DNA from: Hydrotalea sp.
GTDB taxonomy: Bacteria; Bacteroidota; Bacteroidia; Chitinophagales; Chitinophagaceae
Assembly (NCBI GenBank): GCA_027364735.1
Contig: DAHXOT010000023.1
Span: 62,001-126,000, forward strand
DNA: 64,000 nt
Reading direction: 5' to 3'
Part shown: positions 1 to 9,792 of the stretch, in pieces
Layout: every line of letters starts with the position of its first letter
Position numbering within the stretch: the stretch's first letter is position 1
Program-made: the position numbers and the translations under genes
The notes under the pieces: model-generated
Told to the model about the DNA's origin: nothing
Databases searched by the model: none
What the model saw: the letters and a program-made list of their open reading frames with translations, nothing else

Positions 1-1491
1 TTATCTGAAGATAATAAGTTGAAGCAATTATATAATACAATGCTGGAAATAACAGATACTGATTTAAAAGAAAAATTACAGCAACAACTTAGGGAAGCAA
101 TTAAACCCGGTAGTATTGATGTAAATATTATGACTAAAATTGATAACAATAAATACGATAAGCAAGGAAATATTATAGAAAACGGTTCGGATGCTATTAC
201 AGCCATTAGAGGTTATGTAGAGAGTAACTTAACTAACTCATCAGTTGTTTTTTCTGCCGGCATGAATCCTCGATTGTATAATTATTTAGAAAATTTTGAA
301 CAATTTAGAAAAGAAAGCAATGGGAGTTTTGAGAAAAGAATTATTATAAAAGTAAGCGATTTTCGCTCTGCCTTTATTCAAGGAAAATATCTTGCTAAAA
401 AAGGATTATGGGTTTCTGAATTTCGGGTTGAATCCGGGTTGAATTGCGGTGGGCATGCATTTGCTACCGACGGATTTTTATTGGGTCCAATTTTAGAAGA
501 GTTTAAGAACAAAAAGAATGAAATGTGTAATGAATTATATGCATTATATACTAAAGCATTACACGAAAAAAATATACCAGTTCCTGCCTCCATTCCTAAT
601 ACAAGAATTACTGTTCAAGGCGGAATTGGCACTGCCGAAGAAGATAAGTATTTGCGTACTTATTATCAGGTAGATGGTACCGGCTGGGGTAGCCCCTTTT
701 TATTGGTACCGGAAGCAACAACAGTTGATGATAGTACTTTAGAAAGACTATGTGCTGCCGGAGAAGATGATATAATTTTAAGTAAAAATTCGCCATTGGG
801 AGTTAGGTTTAATTACCTAAAAGGCAATTCTGGGGAAGATGAGAAAAATGAAAGAATTTTATTTGGCAATGCAGGTAGCCCTTGTCCTGAAAAGCTGTTA
901 GAAAGTAATACAGAATTTACCGATAAACCAATTTGTACTGCATCAACCAAATATCAAAAATTAAAAATTGAGCAAATAGAAAACTCGAACTTAAGTAGCG
1001 AGGAAATGCAAAAGCAAAAGAACTTGGTATTAACTAAGGAGTGTTTATGTTTAGGATTAAGCAATGCTGCAACAAGCTGTAATATTACCAAGCCAATATT
1101 AAAATCGGCAAAAGGAGTAACTATTTGTCCCGGACCAAATATTGCCTACTTTTCAAAAGTAGTTTCTTTAAAAACAATGGTAAGCCATATTTATGGAAAA
1201 ACCAATATTCTAAAAAAAGGGTATAGGCCAAATATGTTTCAAAAAGAATTAGAACTGTATGTTGCCTATTTTAAAGAACAAGTAGAAGAAAATGCAACAA
1301 TAGCCGATGCTAAAAGAACAAAATATTTGCAAGCATTTTATACTACCATGTTATCGGGCATTAACTATTATAAAGAATTAATTAAAAACAATTTGTTTAT
1401 AAAAGATAACACATTTAAAGATAATTTGCACAAATTTGAAAACGAATTACATACTATAGCAAAGCAATTTCTTGTAGCTGAATTATGCTAA
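1..1491 (+). CDS. 3' part of a conserved protein of unknown function, possibly nitronate-monooxygenase/FabK-like
   Basis: The reading frame is already open at base 1, so the gene almost certainly starts upstream; TTG at 19 is only the first in-window start-like codon. About 495 codons remain before TAA. A segment GGIGTAEED, followed some 20 residues on by GWGSPFLLVPEA, resembles the phosphate-binding GG(I/A) loop and following strand of FMN TIM-barrel enzymes of the nitronate monooxygenase/FabK type. GLNCGGHAFATDG and a cysteine-rich stretch (KECLCLGL, then TICPGPN) further on are well structured and suggest an enzyme, perhaps with a metal site. No signal peptide or membrane segment is visible in this part. 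The assignment is tentative; a conserved hypothetical protein is the safe label. Confidence 0.6.
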   Translation, partial: LSEDNKLKQLYNTMLEITDTDLKEKLQQQLREAIKPGSIDVNIMTKIDNNKYDKQGNIIENGSDAITAIRGYVESNLTNSSVVFSAGMNPRLYNYLENFEQFRKESNGSFEKRIIIKVSDFRSAFIQGKYLAKKGLWVSEFRVESGLNCGGHAFATDGFLLGPILEEFKNKKNEMCNELYALYTKALHEKNIPVPASIPNTRITVQGGIGTAEEDKYLRTYYQVDGTGWGSPFLLVPEATTVDDSTLERLCAAGEDDIILSKNSPLGVRFNYLKGNSGEDEKNERILFGNAGSPCPEKLLESNTEFTDKPICTASTKYQKLKIEQIENSNLSSEEMQKQKNLVLTKECLCLGLSNAATSCNITKPILKSAKGVTICPGPNIAYFSKVVSLKTMVSHIYGKTNILKKGYRPNMFQKELELYVAYFKEQVEENATIADAKRTKYLQAFYTTMLSGINYYKELIKNNLFIKDNTFKDNLHKFENELHTIAKQFLVAELC

Positions 1492-1601
1492 ACTTAAATT
1501 AATAGTATTATTTATTAGTAAAGAAAAATTTCATAAGCGGTAGTTAATATTTTTTCTTTCCTATTTATCTTTATTTTTAGCAATCAATAGTTACCCGATA
1601 T

Positions 1602-2822
1602 ATGTCTTTATCTTCAGAAGATAGTTTTAAAGCATTGTTTTTATATGCAACCGAAAGTATTCTTGTAATAGATTATCAAGGAAAAATTGTGCTTGCCAAT
1701 CCCGCATCCGAAAAATTATTTGGATATGCACATAATGAAATAATTAATCAGCCAATAGAACTTCTCATTCCTCAAAAATATACTCAAAAACATATAGAAT
1801 ACAGAAATAATTATAACAAAAATCCTCATGCCAGATCTATGGGAGTAGGATATGATTTGTATGGAAAGAAGAAAGACAATACGGAGTTTTTTGTAGAAGT
1901 AAGTTTAAGTCCTTTTGAAAGCTCGGGTAAAAATTTTGTTATTGCTTTTATTATTGATATTACAGTACGGAAAACAAACGAAAAAATTTTAAAGAAGCAA
2001 AAATTAGAATTAGAAAGGTTGTCGAGTGAGTTAGAGAATCGGGTTAGATCGAGAACTATGATTTTAGAAGAAGCATTACACGAATTAGAAAAATCTCGAG
2101 AAGAGTTAAAAGATGCTTTAGAAAAAGAAAAAGAATTAAATGAGTTAAAAACTCGTTTTGTATCAATGGCATCGCATGAATTTAGAACACCATTGGCTAC
2201 TATTTTATCTTCCTTATCTCTTGCAAGAAAATACGGAGAAAATGGAGATAACGATAATCAATTAAGGCATATTAATAGAATAAAATCTTCTGTTTCGCAC
2301 ATGACAGATATTTTAAATGATATGCTATCGCTAAGTAAGTTAGAAGAAGGAAGAATACTGGTTGTTCCCGAAACAATACACCTTTCCGATTTTATTTCTG
2401 AGATAGTTCAAGAATTGCAATCGGTGGCTAAAAAAAATCAAATAATACAATACTTTCATAATGGCTTATTAGAAGTTTTCATTGATATAAAAATATTAAA
2501 AAATATTTTACTTAACTTAATTTCAAATGCTATAAAATTTTCTTTAGATGATAAACCTATTGAAGTGTATTCCAGTGTTAATAAAGATGAAATAGTAATA
2601 AAAGTTATTGATCATGGTATTGGAATACCGGAAGAAGATCAAGAGCATTTGTTTGAGCGTTTTTATCGGGCTGTTAATGCTACAAATATTCAAGGAACGG
2701 GTTTGGGTTTGAATATTGTTGCTAAATATGTTGAACTTTTAAATGGCACAATTATTTTTGAAAGTAAGCTTAATGTAGGTACCACTTTTATAATAAAATT
2801 GCCTAATAAACTAAATAATTAA
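1602..2822 (+). CDS. PAS-domain sensor histidine kinase
   Basis: Soluble 406-residue kinase that autophosphorylates and probably passes phosphate to the regulator encoded 12 bp downstream. Domains: PAS at about 10-125 (ILVIDYQGKIVLANPASEKLFGY), a charged coiled coil at about 125-185, HisKA with the phospho-acceptor H192 in SHEFRTPL, and an HATPase_c domain with N309 in the N box (NLISNAIKF), the G1 box DHGIGIPEE and the G2 box GTGLGL. There are no membrane segments, so it probably senses a cytoplasmic signal such as redox state, light or a small ligand; the PAS ligand cannot be read from the sequence. The start ATG follows a 110-bp intergenic gap. The kinase call is firm; the signal is unknown. 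Confidence 0.93.
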   Translation: MSLSSEDSFKALFLYATESILVIDYQGKIVLANPASEKLFGYAHNEIINQPIELLIPQKYTQKHIEYRNNYNKNPHARSMGVGYDLYGKKKDNTEFFVEVSLSPFESSGKNFVIAFIIDITVRKTNEKILKKQKLELERLSSELENRVRSRTMILEEALHELEKSREELKDALEKEKELNELKTRFVSMASHEFRTPLATILSSLSLARKYGENGDNDNQLRHINRIKSSVSHMTDILNDMLSLSKLEEGRILVVPETIHLSDFISEIVQELQSVAKKNQIIQYFHNGLLEVFIDIKILKNILLNLISNAIKFSLDDKPIEVYSSVNKDEIVIKVIDHGIGIPEEDQEHLFERFYRAVNATNIQGTGLGLNIVAKYVELLNGTIIFESKLNVGTTFIIKLPNKLNN

Positions 2823-2834
2823 TCAGTAACAACT

Positions 2835-3908
2835 ATGCACGCCAATAAAAAAGTATTATTAATTGAAGACAATGAAGATATGCGTGAAAATACCGCAGAA
2901 ATTTTGCAGTTAGCTCAGTATAAAGTTATTACTGCGGTTAACGGAAAAGATGGGGTTGAAATGGCTGAATCAGAAAATCCAGATCTTATTATTTGCGATA
3001 TAATGATGCCTGTTTTAGATGGTTATGGAGTGTTGCATATGCTTAGTAAAAATGAATCTACTTCATCTATTCCCTTTATTTTTCTTACCGCAAAAGCAGA
3101 ACGTTCCGATTTAAGAAAAGGAATGGAAATGGGAGCAGATGATTATTTAACCAAACCTTTTGATGATATTGAGTTATTAAATGCAGTTGAAAGCCGACTT
3201 AAAAAAGCTGAGCTATTAAAAAAAGATTTTGCAAACAATATATATGGATTGAATGATTTTTTGAAAGATGCAAAAGGAATTGAAACTTTAAAAAAATTAT
3301 CTGAAGAAGGAGAAATAAGAATTTATCGTAAAAAAGAAGAAGTATATAAAGAAAACAATTATCCTAAAGGCGTTTATTTTTTAAATAAAGGAAAAGTAAA
3401 AACGCATAAGCTCAACGATTTTGGAAAAGATTTAATTACCGGATTATACAAAGAAGGAGACTTTTTTGGCTACATTCCATTGTTTGATGAAGGAAAATAT
3501 TCCGAATCTGCAACTGTAATGGAAGATTCTGAGCTTTGTTTAATTCCTAAAGATGATTTTTTTTCGTTAGTATATAAAAATGCCGAGGTTTCTAAAAAAT
3601 TCATTAAAATACTTTCTAATAATCTTCGAGAAAAAGAAGAGCAGTTAGTAAAATTGGCCTACAATTCAGTTAGGAAAAAAGTGGCCGATGCCTTGGTGGC
3701 TTTGTACGATAGATATAAAAAAGAAGAAGATAGAGAAACTAATTTTACCATAACAATTTCTCGGGAAGATTTGGCAAACTTAGCAGGTATTGCAACTGAA
3801 AGCACTATTAGAACTTTAAGCGATTTGAAAGACGAAAAATTAATAGATATTAACGTTAGTAAAATTATTATTCTTAATTACGAAAAGCTTAGAAAAATAC
3901 AAAATTAA
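2835..3908 (+). CDS. Response regulator fused to a CRP/FNR-type transcription factor
   Basis: 357 residues joining two regulatory modules. Residues 1-120 are a receiver domain with the acidic pair ED near the start, phospho-acceptor D55 in CDIMMP, and the conserved K in LTKPFDD. Residues about 150-265 form a cyclic-nucleotide-binding-like beta-barrel (VYKENNYPKGVYFLNKGKV, EGDFFGYIPLF). The C-terminus is a CRP-type winged helix (ISREDLANLAGIATESTIRTL). It lies 12 bp after the PAS kinase and is almost certainly its cognate partner, so phosphorylation would gate a CRP-like DNA-binding dimer. Effector binding by the barrel is not assured, because the arginine typical of cAMP pockets is not obvious. 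Targets are unknown. Confidence 0.9.
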   Translation: MHANKKVLLIEDNEDMRENTAEILQLAQYKVITAVNGKDGVEMAESENPDLIICDIMMPVLDGYGVLHMLSKNESTSSIPFIFLTAKAERSDLRKGMEMGADDYLTKPFDDIELLNAVESRLKKAELLKKDFANNIYGLNDFLKDAKGIETLKKLSEEGEIRIYRKKEEVYKENNYPKGVYFLNKGKVKTHKLNDFGKDLITGLYKEGDFFGYIPLFDEGKYSESATVMEDSELCLIPKDDFFSLVYKNAEVSKKFIKILSNNLREKEEQLVKLAYNSVRKKVADALVALYDRYKKEEDRETNFTITISREDLANLAGIATESTIRTLSDLKDEKLIDINVSKIIILNYEKLRKIQN

Positions 3909-3911
3909 TTT

Positions 3912-4301
3912 TTACGAGTTAAAATTAGATGTACCGGTAATTTGCGAGGTAAGCATTTCACCTTGTTTATTTTGCTCTTCTAAACTCCAATTATCGGTAA
4001 TAGTAGTGCCCAACCAAATATTGCCCGATTTACGCATAACCTGTGTATAAAGACCGTAAACTGTATAGAACTTTTTCTCTAATTCACTAACCGTCATTTC
4101 AGAGTCAATAACAATACTTTCTGCATTTTGAATGGTTCTAAAATAGGCAAAATCTTTAGCACTATCAACCGATAATTTTCCCTGATTATGCTGGTTCTGG
4201 CTATTTTTTCTATAAAACTCTAATTTCAAATAAGGAAATATTTGATGAAAAGCCTCCTGAATTGTATAAATGCTACTTGTATCGTCTACTATAATTTTCA
4301 T
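3912..4301 (-). CDS. Small conserved hypothetical protein
   Basis: An unrecognised protein of 129 residues, reading from the ATG at 4301. The frame stays open to 4385, but the extra 28 N-terminal residues look like translated intergenic DNA and the compact protein begins MKIIVDDTSSIYTIQEAF. It has alternating hydrophobic and charged residues, no signal peptide and no membrane segment, so it is probably cytoplasmic. A central VSELEKKFYTVYGLYTQVMR looks helical and LGTTITDNWSLEEQ follows. It is convergent with the receiver-CRP gene (3 bp between stop codons) and divergent from rpoC. No function is claimed. Confidence 0.6.
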   Translation of the reverse strand: MKIIVDDTSSIYTIQEAFHQIFPYLKLEFYRKNSQNQHNQGKLSVDSAKDFAYFRTIQNAESIVIDSEMTVSELEKKFYTVYGLYTQVMRKSGNIWLGTTITDNWSLEEQNKQGEMLTSQITGTSNFNS

Positions 4302-4514
4302 GTATATGTGCAATAAAAACAAAACTATTGTTGAGCTCAATGTCAAAAACTGATTATTGTCATGTTTTACACTGATACTGCTCATCTTGCTTACTAAAAC
4401 AAAAATGTGAGTTGGATGTTAATTTCAGCGAATTGCGTGCTAAAATTTTGTAAAAATGGGTAAAAGCATAGCAATTGTAAAAAAACTTTCCTTTTATATT
4501 TAAAATGGTATCCT

Positions 4515-4522
4515 TACCTTTG
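4515..4522 (+). promoter_or_regulatory. Candidate -7 box of the rpoC promoter
   Basis: TACCTTTG matches the Bacteroidota -7 consensus TAnnTTTG exactly and is followed by CCGCC. A weak -33 candidate (TTTT at 4492-4495) lies 19 bp upstream. The predicted transcript would carry an rpoC leader of about 160 nt. This is the only strong promoter in the 387-bp gap between the divergent genes, and it fits rpoC having its own transcription start here. Confidence 0.55.
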
Positions 4523-4688
4523 CCGCCTTAATGAATTTGAAGTATTCCATTCAATTTTAGGTAAAAAATGTACAATATCCGATTGATAATAGCACTTTTC
4601 AAAAATTCCTATTAACAATCGATGATATTTTTTGCACTAAAAACGAATCGTTCTTCAAGTCACGAACTTTAAAATTTCAATTAGAAAT

Positions 4689-7600
4689 ATGGCCATCAAA
4701 AAAGACAATCGCCCAAAGTCAACTTTCTCTCAAATCACTATTAGTCTTGCTTCTCCTGATTCTATTCTTGAAAGAAGTTTTGGTGAAGTTTTAAAACCCG
4801 AAACTATCAACTATCGTACTTATAAACCAGAAAGAGATGGTTTATTTTGCGAAAGAATTTTTGGACCAGTAAAAGATTACGAATGTGCTTGCGGAAAGTA
4901 TAAACGTATACGATATAAAGGTATTGTATGCGATAGATGTGGAGTTGAAGTAACAGAAAAGAAAGTTCGTCGTGAACGTATGGGGCATATTAAATTAGTG
5001 GTGCCCGTAGTTCATATTTGGTACTTTAAATCTTTACCTAATAAAATTGGGTATTTATTAGGAATGAGTTCTAAAAAATTAGAAAGTATCGTTTATTACG
5101 AAAGATATGTAGTGATACAAGGTGGAATAAAAGAAAATTTTAATCCCGGCGATTTATTAACTGAAGAAGAATATTTAGACCTAATTGATAATCTTCCAAA
5201 AGATAATCAATACTTGCCCGATGAAGACCCACAGAAGTTTATTGCTAAAATGGGAGCCGAAGCTGTACATGATTTATTAGGCAGATTAGATTTGGATGAA
5301 TTAAGTTTTTCATTGCGTAATGCTGCAGCACATGAAACATCTCAACAAAGAAAAGCCGATGCTTTAAAACGATTAAGTGTGGTAGAAGCTTTTCGCGATG
5401 CAAGCACAAGAATTACCAATCGTCCGGAATGGATGGTAATGCAATATATTCCTGTTATTCCGCCAGAATTAAGACCATTAGTGCCATTAGATGGAGGTCG
5501 TTTTGCTTCATCCGATTTGAACGATTTATATCGCCGTGTAATTATCCGTAATAATCGTTTAAAACGTTTATTAGAAATTAAAGCACCTGAAGTAATCTTA
5601 CGTAACGAAAAACGTATGTTACAAGAAGCTATTGATTCATTATTCGATAATTCTCGTAAATCAAATGCTGTTAAAGCAGAAGGTGGCCGTGCATTAAAAT
5701 CTTTAAGTGATGTATTAAAAGGAAAGCAAGGCCGTTTCCGTCAAAATTTATTAGGTAAACGTGTAGATTATTCTGGTCGTTCTGTAATTGTGGTAGGTCC
5801 CGAACTTAAAATGCACGAGTGCGGATTACCAAAAGATATGGCTGCCGAATTATTCAAGCCATTTATTATTCGCAAATTAATTGAAAGAGGTATTGTAAAA
5901 ACAGTAAAATCGGCTAAAAAATTAGTTGATAGAAAAGAAGCCGTTGTTTGGGATATTTTAGAAAATATCTTAAAAGGGCATCCTGTAATGTTAAACCGTG
6001 CCCCAACATTACACCGCTTATCAATTCAAGCATTTCAGCCAAAATTGGTAGAAGGTAAAGCTATTCAACTTCATCCTTTGGTTACCTCAGCATTCAACGC
6101 CGATTTTGATGGTGACCAAATGGCTGTTCACGTGCCTTTAAGCAGTGCAGCTATCTTAGAAGCACAATTATTAATGTTATCTTCTCATAATATTCTTAAT
6201 CCACAAAACGGTACACCAATTACATTGCCATCGCAAGACATGGTATTGGGATTGTATTACATTACAAAAGGTAAAAAATCTACGGCTACCGAAACTGTGA
6301 AAGGAGAAGGAAAAGTATTTTATAATTTAGATGAAGTGATTATAGCATATAACGAAAATGCGGTAGATCTTCATGCTAACATAAAAGTTAAAACCAACGT
6401 TCGCCTAAATGGAGAATTGGTTAATAAAATAATTGAAACAACAGTTGGTAGAGTTTTATTCAATCAATATGTGCCTAAAGAAGTAGGCTTTATTAATGCA
6501 TTATTAACCAAAAAAAGTTTACGAGAAATTATTGGCGATATAATTAAAATTACCAATATTCCTAAAACCGCTAAATTTTTAGATGATATTAAAACACTTG
6601 GTTTTAGAATGGCATTTAGAGGCGGATTAAGTTTTAGCGTAAACGATTTAATAGTTCCGGAAATACGAAATGAACTTTTAGAAACCGCTAAAAATGAAGT
6701 AGAGGAAGTTTGGGAAAGTTACAATATGGGTTTAATTACCAATAACGAACGTTATAATCAGGTAATTGATATTTGGGGCAAAGTAGATATGCGAATTACC
6801 GAAACACTAATTCGCGAAATGGCAATTGATAAGCAAGGATTTAACTCAGTATTTATGATGTTAGATTCTGGAGCTCGTGGTTCTAAAACGCAGGTAAAAC
6901 AGTTGGTAGGTATTCGTGGATTAATGGCAAAACCAAGAAAGAGTGGAAGCACAGGTTCTGAAGTTATCGAAAACCCTATCCTATCTAACTTTAAAGGTGG
7001 ATTAAACGTATTGGATTACTTCATTTCTACACACGGTGCTCGTAAAGGTTTGGCCGATACGGCTTTAAAAACAGCCGATGCAGGTTACTTAACCCGTAGA
7101 TTAGTTGATGTGGCACAAGATGTAGTAATTAGTGAAGAAGATTGTGGAACTTTAAGAGGTATTGCAACAACCGCATTAAAAGACAATGAAGATATTATTG
7201 AACCATTAGCAGATAGAATTGAAGGTCGTACTTCTTTGCATAATGTGTTTAATCCGCTTACCGATGAACTTATTATTAAGGCAGGAGAAGAAATTACCCA
7301 CGAAATTGCCAAAGCTATTGAAGATGCCGGTATCGAATCTGTTGAAATTCGTTCCGTATTAACCTGCGAAAGTAAAAGAGGTGTATGCGTAAAATGTTAT
7401 GGTAAAAACTTAGCAACAGGATATATGGCTCAGCGTGGCGATGCAGTTGGCATTATTGCAGCACAGTCAATTGGTGAACCCGGTACGCAGTTAACATTAC
7501 GTACATTCCACGTGGGTGGTGTTGCCGGCTCTGCATCTGTTGAATCTACCTTAAATGCAAGATTTGATGGTATGATTCAATTCGATGGATTAAGAACAGT

Positions 7601-8972
7601 AACCTCTACCAATAATGAAGGCGAAAAAGTGCAAATTGTTATTGGTCGTACGGGTGAAGTTAGAGTAATGGATACTAAAAACGATCGATTATTAATCACT
7701 AATAATGTTCCTTACGGTTCTACCTTAAATTTAAAAGATGGGCAACAAGTTAAGAAAGGAGATGTAATTTGTACTTGGGATCCATTTAATAATGTAATTG
7801 TTTCGGAAATTAATGGTTCTGTAAAATTAGAAAATGTAATTGACGGTATTACTTTCCGCGAAGAAGCCGATGAACAAACAGGGCATAAAGAAAAAGTTGT
7901 AATTGAAACAAAAGATAAAACCAAAATTCCATCAATCATTGTTGAAGGAAAAGAAAATAAAGTATACAACCTACCCGTTGGCTCGCATATAGCTATTGAA
8001 GAAGGAGAGCAAGTAAGAGCCGGACAAGTATTAGTAAAAATTCCTCGTGTATTAGGTAAGCTAAGAGATATTACCGGTGGTCTTCCTCGTGTAACCGAAT
8101 TATTCGAAGCACGTAATCCGGGTAATCCGGCAGTAGTATGCGAAATAGATGGTGTAGTTGCATTTGGAAATGTTAAGCGTGGTAACAGAGAAATTATTGT
8201 TGAAGCAAAAGATGGTATGATTAAAAAATACCTAGTTCCATTAACACGTCAAATATTAGTTCAAGATGGCGACTTTGTTAAAGCCGGTGCTGCATTATCT
8301 GATGGACAAATTGCACCTGCCGATATTCTTTCTATCAAAGGTTCATTTGCAGTTCAAGAATATGTGGTAAATGAAATTCAAGAAGTATATCGTTTACAAG
8401 GGGTAAAAATTAACGATAAACATATTGAAGTGATAGTGCGTCAAATGATGAAAAAAGTTGAAATTGTTGATGCAGGTGATACCAAATTTTTAGAAGAAGA
8501 TTTAGAAGATAGATTTGACTTTATTGAAGAGAATGACAGAATTTTTGATAAGAAGGTGATTACAAATTCGGGTGATAGCTCTAAAATGAGACCTGGACAA
8601 ATTATTACACTTCGTGAGCTTAGAGAAGAAAATTCTATTCTTCGCAGAGCCGATAAAAAAATTGTGGAAGTACGTGATGCAAAACCTTCTACTGCAAAAC
8701 CAGTATTATTAGGTATTACAAAAGCATCTTTAGGCGTACCAAGTTGGATTTCTGCCGCTTCATTCCAAGAAACAACTAAAGTACTAAGTCAGGCAGCTAT
8801 TCAGGGTAAAACTGATGGTATGTTGGGATTAAAAGAAAATGTAATTACAGGACATTTAATTCCGGCTGGTACAGGATTACGTGAATTTGAGAATTTAATT
8901 GTTGGAAGCAAAGAAGAATATGAAGTATTGGCAACTGCAAGAGAAGCTATGAGTTTTGATGAAGATGAATAA
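4689..8972 (+). CDS. rpoC: DNA-directed RNA polymerase subunit beta'
   Basis: Full-length beta' subunit of 1427 residues, which forms the catalytic clamp half of RNA polymerase. The N-terminal zinc ribbon has C66, C68, C81 and C84. The catalytic loop NADFDGD holds D472, D474 and D476, which bind the active-site magnesium. The second zinc site is visible as C819, C893, C900 and C903. Rudder and switch segments ([16 protein letters not shown]) and the trigger-loop region ([16 protein letters not shown]) are intact. In most bacteria rpoC directly follows rpoB; here the upstream neighbour is an unrelated minus-strand gene, so rpoC is a separate transcription unit with its own promoter at 4515 and a strong terminator at 8994. 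Confidence 0.99.
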   Translation: MAIKKDNRPKSTFSQITISLASPDSILERSFGEVLKPETINYRTYKPERDGLFCERIFGPVKDYECACGKYKRIRYKGIVCDRCGVEVTEKKVRRERMGHIKLVVPVVHIWYFKSLPNKIGYLLGMSSKKLESIVYYERYVVIQGGIKENFNPGDLLTEEEYLDLIDNLPKDNQYLPDEDPQKFIAKMGAEAVHDLLGRLDLDELSFSLRNAAAHETSQQRKADALKRLSVVEAFRDASTRITNRPEWMVMQYIPVIPPELRPLVPLDGGRFASSDLNDLYRRVIIRNNRLKRLLEIKAPEVILRNEKRMLQEAIDSLFDNSRKSNAVKAEGGRALKSLSDVLKGKQGRFRQNLLGKRVDYSGRSVIVVGPELKMHECGLPKDMAAELFKPFIIRKLIERGIVKTVKSAKKLVDRKEAVVWDILENILKGHPVMLNRAPTLHRLSIQAFQPKLVEGKAIQLHPLVTSAFNADFDGDQMAVHVPLSSAAILEAQLLMLSSHNILNPQNGTPITLPSQDMVLGLYYITKGKKSTATETVKGEGKVFYNLDEVIIAYNENAVDLHANIKVKTNVRLNGELVNKIIETTVGRVLFNQYVPKEVGFINALLTKKSLREIIGDIIKITNIPKTAKFLDDIKTLGFRMAFRGGLSFSVNDLIVPEIRNELLETAKNEVEEVWESYNMGLITNNERYNQVIDIWGKVDMRITETLIREMAIDKQGFNSVFMMLDSGARGSKTQVKQLVGIRGLMAKPRKSGSTGSEVIENPILSNFKGGLNVLDYFISTHGARKGLADTALKTADAGYLTRRLVDVAQDVVISEEDCGTLRGIATTALKDNEDIIEPLADRIEGRTSLHNVFNPLTDELIIKAGEEITHEIAKAIEDAGIESVEIRSVLTCESKRGVCVKCYGKNLATGYMAQRGDAVGIIAAQSIGEPGTQLTLRTFHVGGVAGSASVESTLNARFDGMIQFDGLRTVTSTNNEGEKVQIVIGRTGEVRVMDTKNDRLLITNNVPYGSTLNLKDGQQVKKGDVICTWDPFNNVIVSEINGSVKLENVIDGITFREEADEQTGHKEKVVIETKDKTKIPSIIVEGKENKVYNLPVGSHIAIEEGEQVRAGQVLVKIPRVLGKLRDITGGLPRVTELFEARNPGNPAVVCEIDGVVAFGNVKRGNREIIVEAKDGMIKKYLVPLTRQILVQDGDFVKAGAALSDGQIAPADILSIKGSFAVQEYVVNEIQEVYRLQGVKINDKHIEVIVRQMMKKVEIVDAGDTKFLEEDLEDRFDFIEENDRIFDKKVITNSGDSSKMRPGQIITLRELREENSILRRADKKIVEVRDAKPSTAKPVLLGITKASLGVPSWISAASFQETTKVLSQAAIQGKTDGMLGLKENVITGHLIPAGTGLREFENLIVGSKEEYEVLATAREAMSFDEDE

Positions 8973-8993
8973 TTATCTTTTTACATATTCTTA

Positions 8994-9021
8994 AAGCAGG
9001 AAGTTTTCTTCCTGCTTTTTT
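8994..9021 (+). terminator. Rho-independent terminator of rpoC
   Basis: A perfect 10-bp stem, AAGCAGGAAG (8994-9003) with CTTCCTGCTT (9008-9017), closes a TTTT loop and runs into a T tract. It lies 22 bp after the rpoC stop and isolates rpoC from the downstream chaperone gene. Confidence 0.92.
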
Positions 9022-9129
9022 ATTTGCTATAGAGAAAGTATTTTAGTTATCAAATACTTTCAATCTTTAAAAAATAATTTTAATAGGGCTTGTACATTTC
9101 TTTAACAATTCTATTTTACATTTAGCTAC

Positions 9130-9137
9130 TATTTTTG
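9130..9137 (+). promoter_or_regulatory. Candidate -7 box of the OmpH-like gene
   Basis: TATTTTTG is an exact TAnnTTTG match, 20 bp before the ATG at 9158 and downstream of the rpoC terminator. No clear -33 TTTG was found at the usual spacing. Confidence 0.45.
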
Positions 9138-9157
9138 TTTGCTTAAAAATTACGTTA

Positions 9158-9736
9158 ATGAAAAATTTTACACTTGCATTAAATATTGTATTAGTAATTG
9201 CAGTAGGCATTTTATTTTATTGGCATTTTTCAAATCAATCTTCTTCTGCAACAATAGAAAAGCAAGTACCAACGGGCAATTTTAGCATTGCTTATTTTGA
9301 GCCGGATTCTTTACAAAATCAATTTGAATATTATAAAGATGTTAGAAATGCTTTAGATTCAAAACAACAAGAATATGGAAAGCAGTTAAATCAATACAAA
9401 AGAAATATTGCTGAAAAATATCAAAGCCTTCAGGCAAAAGCACAATCAATGTCTCAAGCCGAAATTGCAAATAAACAACAAGAGTTAGTTGATTTAGATA
9501 AAGAAGCAAAAAATAAAGAACAAGCGTATAGCCAAGAATTACAAGATGAAACATTTAAAAAATTACAAGAAATTAAAAAAGAAATAGAAGACTTTTTAAA
9601 AGAATATAATAAAGATAAAAGGTATGCTTATATATTTTCAGGAACTCCCGATTTAATGTATTATAAAGATACCGCATACAATATTACTGCCGATCTTGTA
9701 AAAGGATTGAATGAACTGCATAAGAAGAAAAAATAA
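9158..9736 (+). CDS. OmpH/Skp-family periplasmic chaperone
   Basis: 192-residue protein. An N-terminal hydrophobic segment (about 5-23) acts as signal or anchor, and a long charged coiled coil (about 55-150, rich in K, E and Q) forms the tentacle-like arms of Skp. The start of the mature domain, FSIAYFEPDSLQNQFEYYKD, matches the first strand of the OmpH fold. The C-terminal YAYIFSGTPDLMYYKDTAYNIT matches the closing strand and helix of the trimer body. Family members hold unfolded outer-membrane proteins on their way to the BAM complex. It lies between two terminators and so is probably a single-gene unit. The hydrophobic segment has no clear cleavage site, so it may stay tethered to the inner membrane. 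Confidence 0.85.
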   Translation: MKNFTLALNIVLVIAVGILFYWHFSNQSSSATIEKQVPTGNFSIAYFEPDSLQNQFEYYKDVRNALDSKQQEYGKQLNQYKRNIAEKYQSLQAKAQSMSQAEIANKQQELVDLDKEAKNKEQAYSQELQDETFKKLQEIKKEIEDFLKEYNKDKRYAYIFSGTPDLMYYKDTAYNITADLVKGLNELHKKKK

Positions 9737-9760
9737 AATCAATATTTTTATTATCTTACC

Positions 9761-9792
9761 TCCCGTTCTAAAACAAGAACGGGATTTTTTTT
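9761..9792 (+). terminator. Rho-independent terminator of the OmpH-like gene
   Basis: The stem TCCCGTTCT (9761-9769) pairs with AGAACGGGA (9776-9784) around a short loop, and is followed by eight T. The T tract ends at the base before the permease start codon at 9793. Confidence 0.88.
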
